NCBI GenBank assembly: GCA_041591915.1
Contig: JBFHRB010000033.1
Coordinates: forward strand, 1-18,103
Origin: JBFHRB01 sp041591915
GTDB lineage: Bacteria > Actinomycetota > Nitriliruptoria > Nitriliruptorales > Nitriliruptoraceae
DNA length: 18,103 bases
Direction: 5' to 3'
The notes under the pieces were generated by a model. That model did not search any database and was not told the origin of the DNA. It saw only the letters and a list, made by a program, of their open reading frames with translations. Below are positions 7,215 through 13,713 of this stretch, in pieces (position 1 is the stretch's first letter; each line of letters starts with the position of its first letter). The position numbers were made by a program, and so were the translations under genes.

Positions 7215-7613
7215 ATGACCATGACGGACCCTGTCGCCGACATGCTGACGCGGCTGCGCAACTCGTCGCTCGCGCACCACGAGACGGTCACCATGCCGTC
7301 GTCCAAGATCAAGGTCGGCATCGCCCAGATCCTGAAGGAAGAGGGCTACATCACCGACTACAGCGTCGAGGACACCAAGCCGCAGAAGACGCTGCACGTC
7401 ACGCTGAAGTACGGCCCGAGCCGCGAGCGCGTCCTGACCGGGCTGCGCCGCATCTCGAAGCCCGGGCTTCGCGTGTACGTCAAGCGCAACGAGATCCCGC
7501 GGGTCCTCGGTGGCCTCGGTGTCGCCATCCTGTCCACCAGCGCAGGCCTGATGTCCGACCGCGACGCCCGTAAGCAGGGCCGCGGCGGCGAGGTCGTCGC
7601 CTACGTCTGGTAG
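7215..7613 (+). CDS. rpsH: 30S ribosomal protein S8
   Basis: The open frame runs back into rpsN, but ATG 7215 lies 10 nt after a strong GGAGG (7200-7204) and gives 132 residues, the usual S8 size; ATG 7221, two codons in, is too far from it. The sequence starts TMTDPVADMLTRLRN and ends STSAGLMSDRDARKQGRGGEVVAYVW, both diagnostic. S8 is a primary 16S rRNA-binding protein of the platform. In E. coli it is the translational repressor of the spc operon. Confidence 0.97.
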   Translation: MTMTDPVADMLTRLRNSSLAHHETVTMPSSKIKVGIAQILKEEGYITDYSVEDTKPQKTLHVTLKYGPSRERVLTGLRRISKPGLRVYVKRNEIPRVLGGLGVAILSTSAGLMSDRDARKQGRGGEVVAYVW

Positions 7614-7622
7614 GAGACCACC

Positions 7623-8162
7623 ATGTCCCGTATCGGAAAGCTTCCCGTCCCCATCCCCGATGGCGTCGACGTCAAGGTCGATGGCCTGACCGTGCAGGTC
7701 AAGGGGCCCAAGGGCGAACTGACGCAGACGATGCCCGATGGCGTCGACATCGCGATCGAGGATGGCGAGGTCAAGGTGACCCGCCACTCCGACCACCGCG
7801 AGCACCGGTCGCGCCACGGCCTCGTCCGCAGCCTCGTCGCCAACATGGTCGAGGGTGTCACCACCGGCTACGTCAAGAGCCTCGAGATGGTCGGCGTCGG
7901 TTACCGCGCCGCCAAGCAGGGCAACGACATCGAGCTGCAGGTCGGGTTCAGCCACCCGGTGCTGATCGAAGCCCCCGAGGGCATCGACTTCGAGGTCCCG
8001 CAGCCCACCAAGATCGTGGTCAGCGGCATCGACAAGGTGCTCGTCGGCCAGGTCGCCGCCAACATCCGCAAGGTGCGCCCGCCGGAGCCCTACAAGGGCA
8101 AGGGCATCAAGTACGAGGGCGAGCACATCCGCCGCAAGGCCGGCAAGACCGCCGGCGCCTGA
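7623..8162 (+). CDS. rplF: 50S ribosomal protein L6
   Basis: At 179 residues this is standard L6 with two related alpha/beta domains. It begins MSRIGKLPVPIPDGVDVKVDGLTVQVKGPKGEL, has the inter-domain region VEGVTTGYVKSLEMVGVGYRA around residues 77-97, and ends with the second-domain signature VRPPEPYKGKGIKYEGEHIRRKAGKT. L6 sits at the base of the L7/L12 stalk near the sarcin-ricin loop and helps position elongation factors. It follows rpsH after 9 nt with a TAGGAG ribosome-binding sequence. Confidence 0.98.
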   Translation: MSRIGKLPVPIPDGVDVKVDGLTVQVKGPKGELTQTMPDGVDIAIEDGEVKVTRHSDHREHRSRHGLVRSLVANMVEGVTTGYVKSLEMVGVGYRAAKQGNDIELQVGFSHPVLIEAPEGIDFEVPQPTKIVVSGIDKVLVGQVAANIRKVRPPEPYKGKGIKYEGEHIRRKAGKTAGA

Positions 8163-8182
8163 GCCGGACTGGAGCCACAACG

Positions 8183-8542
8183 ATGGATCCCAAGAAGAAG
8201 CGCCTGGCGAAGGACCGCCGTCACGCACGCGTGCGCAAGAAGATCCGCGGCACCGCGGAGCGTCCTCGCCTGGCCGTCTACCGAAGCAACAAGCACATCC
8301 ACGCGCAGGTCATCGACGACGTGCAGGGACACACCCTGCTCGCCGCGTCCTCCCTCGAGGACGGTGTGACCGCTGGTGACGACGGCAAGTCCGGTGTCGC
8401 CGCGCAGGTCGGCGCGCTCGTGGCCGAGCGCTGCAAGGCCGCAGGTATCGAGACGGTCGTCTTCGACCGTGGCGCGTCCCGCTACGCGGGCCGCGTGAAG
8501 GCCCTCGCTGACGCTGCCCGTGAGGGCGGCCTCGAGTTCTGA
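8183..8542 (+). CDS. rplR: 50S ribosomal protein L18
   Basis: This 119-residue protein has the L18 layout: a basic N-terminus (DPKKKRLAKDRRHARVRKKIRGT), RPRLAVYRSNKHIHAQVIDD around residues 27-46, and the C-terminal FDRGASRYAGRVKALADAAREGGLEF. L18 binds 5S rRNA together with L5 (and L25/CTC family proteins) and ties it to 23S rRNA in the central protuberance. An ACTGGAG sequence is about 9 nt before the ATG. It is followed by a 22-nt gap with CAGGAG before rpsE. Confidence 0.98.
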   Translation: MDPKKKRLAKDRRHARVRKKIRGTAERPRLAVYRSNKHIHAQVIDDVQGHTLLAASSLEDGVTAGDDGKSGVAAQVGALVAERCKAAGIETVVFDRGASRYAGRVKALADAAREGGLEF

Positions 8543-8564
8543 ACGACTTCCAGGAGTAACAACG

Positions 8565-9155
8565 ATGGCAGCCAAGCAGCAGCGAGGCGGAGGCGGCGGA
8601 CGCGGTGGCCGCGGTGGTCGCGGAGGACGCGACGACCGCGAGCAGTTCGACGAGCGCGTCGTCTCGATCAACCGTGTCGCCAAGGTCGTCAAGGGTGGAC
8701 GCCGATTCCAGTTCACCGCGCTCGTCGTCGTCGGTGACGGCAAGGGCATGGTCGGCGTGGGCCACGGCAAGGCCAAGGAGGTCCAGTCGGCGATCCAGAA
8801 GGGCGTCGAGGAGGCCAAGAAGAACTTCTTCAAGGTCCCGATGGTCGGCAACACGATCGTCCACCCGGTCCACGGGCGGGCGGGCGCCGGTCACGTCCTG
8901 CTGAAGCCTGCGGCCCCCGGTACCGGTGTCATCGCCGGTGGCCCGGTCCGCGCCGTCATCGAGGCGGCCGGCATCGGTGACCTGCTCGCGAAGTCGCTCG
9001 GCTCGGCGAACCCGATCAACGTCGTCCACGCCACGGTCGCGGGTCTGAAGGACCTCCGCAGCGCGCACGAGATCGCGATGCTGCGCGACAAGGCCGTCGA
9101 GGACGTGGCCCCCAAGGCGATGGTCGAAGCCATGCGCGCGGGAGGTTCCAAGTGA
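8565..9155 (+). CDS. rpsE: 30S ribosomal protein S5 with Arg/Gly-rich N-terminus
   Basis: The frame is open back to 8520, overlapping rplR, but ATG 8565 follows CCAGGAG by about 8 nt and gives 196 residues. The S5 double-stranded RNA-binding domain begins at DERVVSINRVAKVVKGGRRFQFTALVVVGD (about residues 29-58). The C-terminal domain contains GRAGAGHVLLKPAAPGTGVIAGGPVRAVIEAAGI and the usual SANPINVV. S5 lines the mRNA entry channel with S3 and S4 and affects fidelity. Unusual is the N-terminal RGGGGGRGGRGGRGGRDDRE stretch (residues 7-26), a run of Arg-Gly-Gly units. The stop overlaps the rpmD GTG. Confidence 0.97.
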   Translation: MAAKQQRGGGGGRGGRGGRGGRDDREQFDERVVSINRVAKVVKGGRRFQFTALVVVGDGKGMVGVGHGKAKEVQSAIQKGVEEAKKNFFKVPMVGNTIVHPVHGRAGAGHVLLKPAAPGTGVIAGGPVRAVIEAAGIGDLLAKSLGSANPINVVHATVAGLKDLRSAHEIAMLRDKAVEDVAPKAMVEAMRAGGSK

Positions 9156-9349
9156 GCGAGAAGCAGCTCAAGATCACCCAGGTGCGCTCCACCATCGGCC
9201 GTACGCAGGACCAGCGGGACACCGTTCGGTCGCTCGGCCTCAAGCGCATCCGGCACTCCGTCACACAGCCCGACCGCCCCGAGATCCGAGGCATGCTGAA
9301 CAAGGTCAGCCACCTCGTCGAGTGGGAAGAGGCCGGGGAGGCGAACTGA
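9152..9349 (+). CDS. rpmD: 50S ribosomal protein L30
   Basis: This 65-residue protein is L30: KQLKITQVRSTIGRTQDQRDTVRSLGLKRIRHSV is the canonical core, with an N-terminal strand and the RGMLNKVSHLVEWEE end. The GTG start lies in a GTGA overlap with the rpsE stop, preceded by GGGAGG. L30 binds domain II and V regions of 23S rRNA near the 5S rRNA. It is slightly longer than the E. coli form (59 residues). The rplO ATG follows after 1 nt. Confidence 0.97.
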   Translation: MSEKQLKITQVRSTIGRTQDQRDTVRSLGLKRIRHSVTQPDRPEIRGMLNKVSHLVEWEEAGEAN

Positions 9350-9350
9350 G

Positions 9351-9788
9351 ATGAAGCTCCACCACCTCAAGCCCGCAGAGGGCGCCAAGAAGGACAAGAT
9401 CCGCGTCGGTCGCGGTGACCGCGGTCGCCGCGGCAAGACCGCCGGTCGCGGGACCAAGGGCACGGGTGCCCGCGGCAACGTGAAGCCCGGCTTCGAGGGT
9501 GGCCAGCTGCCGCTGCAGCGCCGCCAGCCGAAGCTGGGTGGCTTCACGCGCCGCAACCCCGAGCCTCCCCACGCCGTGCTCAACGTCGAGCGCCTCGAGA
9601 CCATGTTCAACGATGGCGACGAGGTCACCCTCGAGGTGCTCCGCGAGCGCCGCGTGGTTCCCAAGGGCCGCAAGGTCAAGATCCTCGGCCACGGCGAACT
9701 GACCAAGAAGCTGGTCGTCGACGTGGACGCCGTCTCGGCCTCTGCGCGCGAGAAGATCGTCGCGGCCGGCGGTGAGGTCCGCGAGTAG
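9351..9788 (+). CDS. rplO: 50S ribosomal protein L15
   Basis: This 145-residue protein matches L15. It starts with MKLHHLKPAEGAKKDKIRVGRGDRGRRGKTAGRGTKGTGAR (glycine- and arginine-rich rRNA-threading tail), followed by GFEGGQLPLQRRQPKLGGF around residues 49-67 and a globular C-terminal half with VVPKGRKVKILGHGELTKKLVVDVDAVS. L15 is a late 50S assembly protein with a long extension into the subunit core. The ATG follows the rpmD stop by 1 nt. Its own stop is followed by a 118-nt structured gap before secY. Confidence 0.98.
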   Translation: MKLHHLKPAEGAKKDKIRVGRGDRGRRGKTAGRGTKGTGARGNVKPGFEGGQLPLQRRQPKLGGFTRRNPEPPHAVLNVERLETMFNDGDEVTLEVLRERRVVPKGRKVKILGHGELTKKLVVDVDAVSASAREKIVAAGGEVRE

Positions 9789-9906
9789 ACTCCCGACCCC
9801 CGGTGACGACGGCGGACCGCGCGCGCTGGCACTAGCACCAGACTCGCCGCGGTCCGCTGCCCGTTACCCGGCCTGGCGGGGCCACCAACCTCCTGTGAGG
9901 TAGCGC
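9789..9906 (+). promoter_or_regulatory. Structured secY leader with self-sequestered Shine-Dalgarno
   Basis: The 118-nt rplO-secY gap has a perfect 10-bp stem, GCGGACCGCG (9812-9821) with CGCGGTCCGC (9848-9857), over a 26-nt loop in which CTGG/CCAG can form an inner stem. Next to the secY start, ACCTC (9888-9892) pairs with GAGGT (9897-9901) over a CTGT loop; GAGG is the Shine-Dalgarno sequence, 6 nt before ATG 9907. The 5' arm is part of ACCTCCT, which is identical to the anti-Shine-Dalgarno tail of 16S rRNA. No T-run follows, so it is not a canonical terminator. Regulation of secY translation is inferred. Confidence 0.5.
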
Positions 9907-11187
9907 ATGTTCCGAGCGTTCATCAACGCCTTCAAGATCCCTGACCTGCGCAGCAAGCTGCTGTTCACGCTGCTGATCATCGCGGTCTACCGACTCGGCT
10001 CGTGGGTGCCCGTTCCCGGCATCGACGTCGAGCTCCTCGCCGAGGCGCGAGGTACGGGCGCAGCCGGCGGCGGGATCGTCAGCGTGATCAACGTCTTCTC
10101 GGGAGGCGCGCTCACGCAGATGGCGGTCTTCGCGCTCGGGATCATGCCCTACATCACCTCGTCGATCATGATGCAGCTGCTCGCCGTGGTCATCCCGCGG
10201 CTCGAGGCCCTGCAGCAGGAGGGCGAGCAGGGCCGCCGCAAGATCACCCAGTACACGCGCTACATCACGGTCGTCCTCGCGGTCCTGCAGTCGACGGGCC
10301 TCACCGTCCTCGCCCGCAACGGCACGCTGTTCGGCCAGAACGTCCTGCCCGGCGCCGGCACCGGCACCGTGCTGCTCATCGTGCTGACGCTGACCGCCGG
10401 TACGGCGCTCATCATGTGGCTGGGTGAGCTCATCACCCAGCGCGGGGTCGGCAACGGCATGTCGCTGATCATCTACATCTCGATCATCAGCCAGTTCCCG
10501 TCGCAGTACTTCCAGGTCTGGACGTCGAACCGCGTCGGCGGCGTCGTGCTCGTCACCGTGCTCGGCATCCTCATCGCCATCGGCGTCGTGTTCATGGAGC
10601 AGGGCCAGCGCCGGATCCCGGTGCAGTACGCCCGCCGCCAGGTCGGTCGCCGCGTCTACGGCGGGCAGTCGACCTACATCCCGCTGAAGGTCAACCAGGC
10701 CGGCGTCATCCCGGTCATCTTCGCGTCGTCGTTGCTCTACCTGCCGACGCTGGCCGGGACCATCAGTGGCGCGGACTGGTTGATCGACGTGAACAACCGC
10801 TACCTCAGCAACCCGCAGAGCTGGGTCTACATCGCGATCTTCGCGTTGCTGACGATCTTCTTCGCCTACTTCTACACCGCGATCGCGTTCAACCCGGTCG
10901 AGGTCGCGGACAACATGAAGAGGTACGGCGGGTTCGTCCCCGGCATCCGGCCCGGCCGCGCGACCGCCGAGTACCTGGACAAGGTGCTCAGCCGGATCAC
11001 GCTGCCCGGATCGCTCTACCTCGCCTTCATCTCCGTCATCCCGTTCGTCGCCCTGGCGATCGCCAACATCACGGCGTTCCCGCTCAGCGGCATCTCGCTC
11101 CTGATCATGGTCGGCGTGAGCCTCGAGACCATGAAGCAGGTGGAGTCGCAGCTGATGCAGCGGAACTACGAGGGCTTCCTCTCGTGA
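9907..11187 (+). CDS. secY: Protein translocase subunit SecY
   Basis: This 426-residue protein is the channel subunit of the SecYEG translocon in the inner membrane. It has ten hydrophobic segments in the usual order. The first follows FINAFKIPDLRSKLLFTLLIIAVYRLG. The plug region is near GGALTQMAVFALGIMPYITSSIMMQLL. The conserved cytoplasmic loop is VPIQ-like (RRIPVQYARRQVGRR), followed by STYIPLKVNQAGVIPVIFASSLL. FNPVEVADNMKRYGGFVPGIRPGRATAEYL is the loop that engages SecA and the ribosome. The GTGA at its end overlaps an in-frame GTG for adk. The leader shows two hairpins that could control translation. Confidence 0.98.
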   Translation: MFRAFINAFKIPDLRSKLLFTLLIIAVYRLGSWVPVPGIDVELLAEARGTGAAGGGIVSVINVFSGGALTQMAVFALGIMPYITSSIMMQLLAVVIPRLEALQQEGEQGRRKITQYTRYITVVLAVLQSTGLTVLARNGTLFGQNVLPGAGTGTVLLIVLTLTAGTALIMWLGELITQRGVGNGMSLIIYISIISQFPSQYFQVWTSNRVGGVVLVTVLGILIAIGVVFMEQGQRRIPVQYARRQVGRRVYGGQSTYIPLKVNQAGVIPVIFASSLLYLPTLAGTISGADWLIDVNNRYLSNPQSWVYIAIFALLTIFFAYFYTAIAFNPVEVADNMKRYGGFVPGIRPGRATAEYLDKVLSRITLPGSLYLAFISVIPFVALAIANITAFPLSGISLLIMVGVSLETMKQVESQLMQRNYEGFLS

Positions 11188-11243
11188 CCGAGGCGCTACT
11201 CGCCACCGACGACGACGTCATCGATCTGCAAGGAGCCTCCCGC

Positions 11244-11921
11244 GTGCGCGTCATCATGCTCGGCCCTCCCGGAGCGGGGAAGGGGACCCAGGCCGTCCGC
11301 ATCGCGGAGGCCTACGCCATCCCGCACATCTCGACGGGTGACATCTTCCGCGCGAACGTCAAGGGCGGCACGGAGCTCGGCAACAAGGCCAAGGAGTACA
11401 TGGACAAGGGCGACCTCGTGCCCGACGAGGTCGTCATCGCCATGGTCGAGGACCGCCTGGCGCAGCCCGACTGCGAGCCCGGCTTCGTGCTCGACGGCTT
11501 CCCGCGCACGGTCCCGCAGGCCCAGGCGCTCGAGGAGCTGCTCGTCAGGATGGAGCGCCCGGTCGACGTGACGCTCCGCCTGGCCGTTCCCGAGCAGGAG
11601 ATCATCGAACGGCTGACGGGCCGTCGGACCTGCCGCGAGTGCGGCGCGATCTTCCACGTCACCAACAAGCGCCCCGAGAAGGATGGCGTGTGTGACGTGT
11701 GCGGCGGTGAGCTGTACCAGCGCAAGGACGACTCGGAAGAGGTGGTCCTGAACCGCCTCGACGTCTACCACCGCCAGACCGAGCCGCTCGAGTTCTTCTA
11801 TTGGCAGCGTGGCCAGCTGCGTGACGTCGAAGCGACCGGAGCGGTCGACGACATCACCAAGCGTGCGTTGGCGATCCTCGGCGAGTACGAGGACCTGCCG
11901 GGGGAGTCCGCCTCCGCATGA
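11244..11921 (+). CDS. adk: Adenylate kinase, zinc-LID form
   Basis: The enzyme interconverts ATP + AMP and 2 ADP in the cytoplasm. The P-loop GPPGAGKGT is at residues 7-15, followed by the AMP-binding region HISTGDIFR, the DGFPRT motif, and a LID with Cys130, Cys133, Cys150 and Cys153, a structural zinc site as in Gram-positive enzymes. I choose GTG 11244 because AAGGAG (11230-11235) lies 8 nt upstream, giving 225 residues beginning MRVIMLGPPG, close to family length. An in-frame GTG at 11184 overlaps the secY stop and would add 20 residues (TEALLATDDDVIDLQGASR); it cannot be excluded. The stop overlaps the map ATG. Confidence 0.95.
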   Translation: MRVIMLGPPGAGKGTQAVRIAEAYAIPHISTGDIFRANVKGGTELGNKAKEYMDKGDLVPDEVVIAMVEDRLAQPDCEPGFVLDGFPRTVPQAQALEELLVRMERPVDVTLRLAVPEQEIIERLTGRRTCRECGAIFHVTNKRPEKDGVCDVCGGELYQRKDDSEEVVLNRLDVYHRQTEPLEFFYWQRGQLRDVEATGAVDDITKRALAILGEYEDLPGESASA

Positions 11922-12733
11922 TCATCCGCAAGTCCCGTGACGAGATCGCCAAGATGGCGGCCGCGGGCGAGGTGGTCGCTCGTTGCCACGAGGCGCTGAT
12001 CGAGAAGGTCGCGCCCGGCATGACCACGCTCGACCTCGACCGCATCGCCGAGGACATCATCGTGTCGGCTGGCGCCATCCCGTCCTTCAAGGGCTACGGC
12101 GCCGCGCGCGGCACGCCGTTCCCGGGGACGCTGTGCACGTCGAAGAACGACGAGATCGTGCACGGCATCCCGTCGAAGGACGTCGTCCTGAACGAGGGCG
12201 ACCTCATCTCGATCGACTGCGGCGCGATCGTCGACGGCTATCACGGCGACTCGGCGATCACCATCATCGTCGGTGGTGAGGACAACGCCGACCCGCGCGT
12301 GGTGCAGCTCGTCCGCGACACGCGCACGGCGCTGTGGGCAGGTCTCGCGCAGGCCGTTGCCGGCAACCGCCTGGGCGACATCGGCCATGCCGTCGAGTCC
12401 GTCGCCTCCGGGAAGTACGGCGTCGTCCGCGAGTACGTCGGCCACGGCATCGGCCGGGCCTTGCACGAGGACCCGTCGGTGCCCAACTACGGCAAGCCGG
12501 GCCGCGGGCTCAAGCTCTCGCCCGGCTGGTGCCTGGCGATCGAGCCGATGTTCAACCTCGGCACCGAGGAGACGCTGACGCTGGACGACGACTGGACCGT
12601 CGTCACCGCCGACGGCGAGCCGAGCGCCCACTGGGAGCACTCCGTCGCGATCACCGAGGACGGCCCGATCGTCCTCACCGCTCGCAGCGACGAGCCGCGG
12701 CGCCCCCTCGACGAGGGCGTGCCCACCTTCTGA
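11918..12733 (+). CDS. map: Methionine aminopeptidase, type I
   Basis: This 271-residue M24-family enzyme removes the initiator Met from nascent proteins at the ribosome. The pita-bread fold residues are present: substrate His in NDEIVHGIPS; metal ligands Asp in SIDCGAIVDGYHGDSA (two Asp), His in GHGIGRALHEDP, Glu in AIEPMFN, and Glu in HSVAITEDGPIVLT. It lacks the N-terminal zinc-finger/SH3 extension of some actinobacterial paralogues. The ATG lies in an ATGA overlap with the adk stop. In most related superoperons infA follows directly; here a toxin-antitoxin module intervenes. Confidence 0.97.
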   Translation: MIIRKSRDEIAKMAAAGEVVARCHEALIEKVAPGMTTLDLDRIAEDIIVSAGAIPSFKGYGAARGTPFPGTLCTSKNDEIVHGIPSKDVVLNEGDLISIDCGAIVDGYHGDSAITIIVGGEDNADPRVVQLVRDTRTALWAGLAQAVAGNRLGDIGHAVESVASGKYGVVREYVGHGIGRALHEDPSVPNYGKPGRGLKLSPGWCLAIEPMFNLGTEETLTLDDDWTVVTADGEPSAHWEHSVAITEDGPIVLTARSDEPRRPLDEGVPTF

Positions 12734-12811
12734 TGCACCCCGGACGTGGCCTGGCCCCCGGCGTCGTCCACAGGTCGTGGCTCTGGTGACCCGCCAGGCA
12801 CCGCGCCCGCG

Positions 12812-12817
12812 TAGAAT
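12812..12817 (+). promoter_or_regulatory. Putative -10 box of the toxin-antitoxin module
   Basis: TAGAAT matches the sigma-A/HrdB-type -10 consensus at five of six positions and lies about 52 nt before the antitoxin ATG. No convincing -35 is seen at 17-18 nt spacing (TGACCC at 12787-12792 is 19 nt away). The implied transcription start, near 12824, falls inside the palindrome at 12821-12845. Confidence 0.45.
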
Positions 12818-12820
12818 GGC

Positions 12821-12845
12821 GCCACATTAAGAGGTCTAATGTGGC
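12821..12845 (+). promoter_or_regulatory. Palindromic operator candidate for the toxin-antitoxin module
   Basis: GCCACATTA (12821-12829) and TAATGTGGC (12837-12845) are perfect 9-bp inverted arms around a 7-nt spacer (AGAGGTC). The element is AT-richer than its surroundings, begins 3 nt downstream of the -10-like box and ends 18 nt before the antitoxin ATG. Phd/YefM and VapB antitoxins bind such palindromes, alone or with the toxin, to repress their own promoter. That this is the operator is inferred from position and symmetry. Confidence 0.65.
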
Positions 12846-12863
12846 TACATCGAGAGGCTGGCG

Positions 12864-13118
12864 ATGGAGGCGGGGATCCGCGAGTTGCGGAACAACCTGA
12901 GCAGGTTCCTCGACGCGGTCAAGCGGGGCGAGGAGCTCGTCGTGACCGACCGGGGGCGCGCGATCGCCCGGATCGTCCCGGTGGAACGGCCCCGGGCGTT
13001 CGACGCGCTCGTTGCCGAAGGCCTGATCGAGCCGGCCCCGACGACGGTGCGCTCGCTCCCGGAGCGCGTCAGGGCCAGCGGGTCGGTCAGCGAGTTGGTG
13101 GCGGACCAGCGTCGGTGA
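12864..13118 (+). CDS. vapB: Type II antitoxin, Phd/YefM family (VapB partner of PIN toxin)
   Basis: This 84-residue protein begins with the Phd/YefM DNA-binding fold: GIRELRNNLSRFLDAVKRGEELVVTDRGRAIARIVPVE (about residues 4-41), including the characteristic LRNNLSRFLDAV and VTDRGRAIARI motifs. The C-terminal half (EGLIEPAPTT, then LPERVRASGSVSELVADQRR) is the sort of flexible toxin-binding tail seen in actinobacterial VapB antitoxins. It should neutralise VapC and repress its own operon. GAGAGG (12852-12857) lies 6 nt before the ATG. The TGA stop overlaps the vapC GTG (GTGA), so antitoxin and toxin are coupled in the order usual for such pairs. The symbol is a family label; the specific name is uncertain. 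Confidence 0.88.
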   Translation: MEAGIRELRNNLSRFLDAVKRGEELVVTDRGRAIARIVPVERPRAFDALVAEGLIEPAPTTVRSLPERVRASGSVSELVADQRR

Positions 13119-13534
13119 TCGCCTACTTCGACACGTCGGCCATCATCCCTCTCCTCGTGACCGAGCCGGGGTCGGCAACAGCCGAGAGGATCTGGATGGC
13201 GGCGGACCGTGCCGTGTCGCTTCGGCTCGTGTACGCCGAGGCACGTGCCGCGCTGGCGCAGGCCCGACGGATCGGCCGTCTCGCACCGACCGAGGCAGCG
13301 ACTGCCGTCCGAGGACTCGACGCGCTGTACGCGCAGGTCAGTCGGGTGGAGGCGGACGACCTCCTGGTGCGCCGTGCGGGTGGGCTCGCGGACGAACTGG
13401 GCCTCCGGGGCCACGACGCGATGCACCTCGCCGGTGCCGAGCGGGTCGCCGGCAACGAGGTCGTACTGATCGCGGGCGACCGCGCGTTGACCGATGCCGC
13501 AACGGCCCTCGGCATCGCTGTCGTGCGCCTGTGA
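13115..13534 (+). CDS. vapC: VapC-type toxin, PIN-domain ribonuclease
   Basis: From GTG 13115 the protein is 139 residues and is a PIN domain throughout. The acidic Mg-binding residues are visible: Asp5 or nearby in IAYFDTSAIIPLL, Glu in LVYAEARAAL, Asp in GHDAMHLAGAERVA, and Asp in LIAGDRALTDAA. VapC enzymes cleave specific RNAs, often initiator tRNA, other tRNAs or 23S rRNA. The actual target is unknown. The frame stays open back to ATG 12839, but that part lies over vapB and has no PIN homology, so I reject the longer start. No strong ribosome-binding site is seen; translation probably depends on vapB. It lies between map and infA in the ribosomal operon. Confidence 0.88.
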   Translation: MIAYFDTSAIIPLLVTEPGSATAERIWMAADRAVSLRLVYAEARAALAQARRIGRLAPTEAATAVRGLDALYAQVSRVEADDLLVRRAGGLADELGLRGHDAMHLAGAERVAGNEVVLIAGDRALTDAATALGIAVVRL

Positions 13535-13569
13535 CCGCTGCGCAGAGCGCCCACCTCACCCGCGCGCCG

Positions 13570-13599
13570 TTGGACGCCTTCCGCACGCGCTGGTAGCCT
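13570..13599 (+). promoter_or_regulatory. infA: Putative infA promoter
   Basis: TTGGAC (13570-13575) and TAGCCT (13594-13599) with an 18-bp spacer resemble -35/-10 elements, placed in the 179-nt vapC-infA gap, about 115 nt before the proposed infA start. A short GC hairpin, GCCCC/GGGGC, follows around 13612-13626. If real, infA and the alpha cluster do not depend on read-through from the toxin-antitoxin module. Confidence 0.4.
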
Positions 13600-13713
13600 T
13601 CGCGCACGCCCTGCCCCCGGCGGGGCGTTCGTTGCGTCCCCAAGGCTCGCACTACTCGCGGCTTTGGCGTGCGCAACGGAACCGGTACGCGTGAGCGAGA
13701 GAAGGCAAACCGC

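Noticed and set aside
12835..12840. TCTAAT as an alternative -10 box for the toxin-antitoxin module
   Set aside because: It lies within the right arm of the palindrome, no -35 fits upstream, and it would leave a very short leader; TAGAAT at 12812 fits better.
12839..13114. Upstream in-frame extension of the VapC toxin beginning at ATG 12839
   Set aside because: It would overlap the whole antitoxin gene in another frame, its translation has no PIN homology, and the conserved toxin N-terminus begins at GTG 13115 in the normal GTGA overlap.
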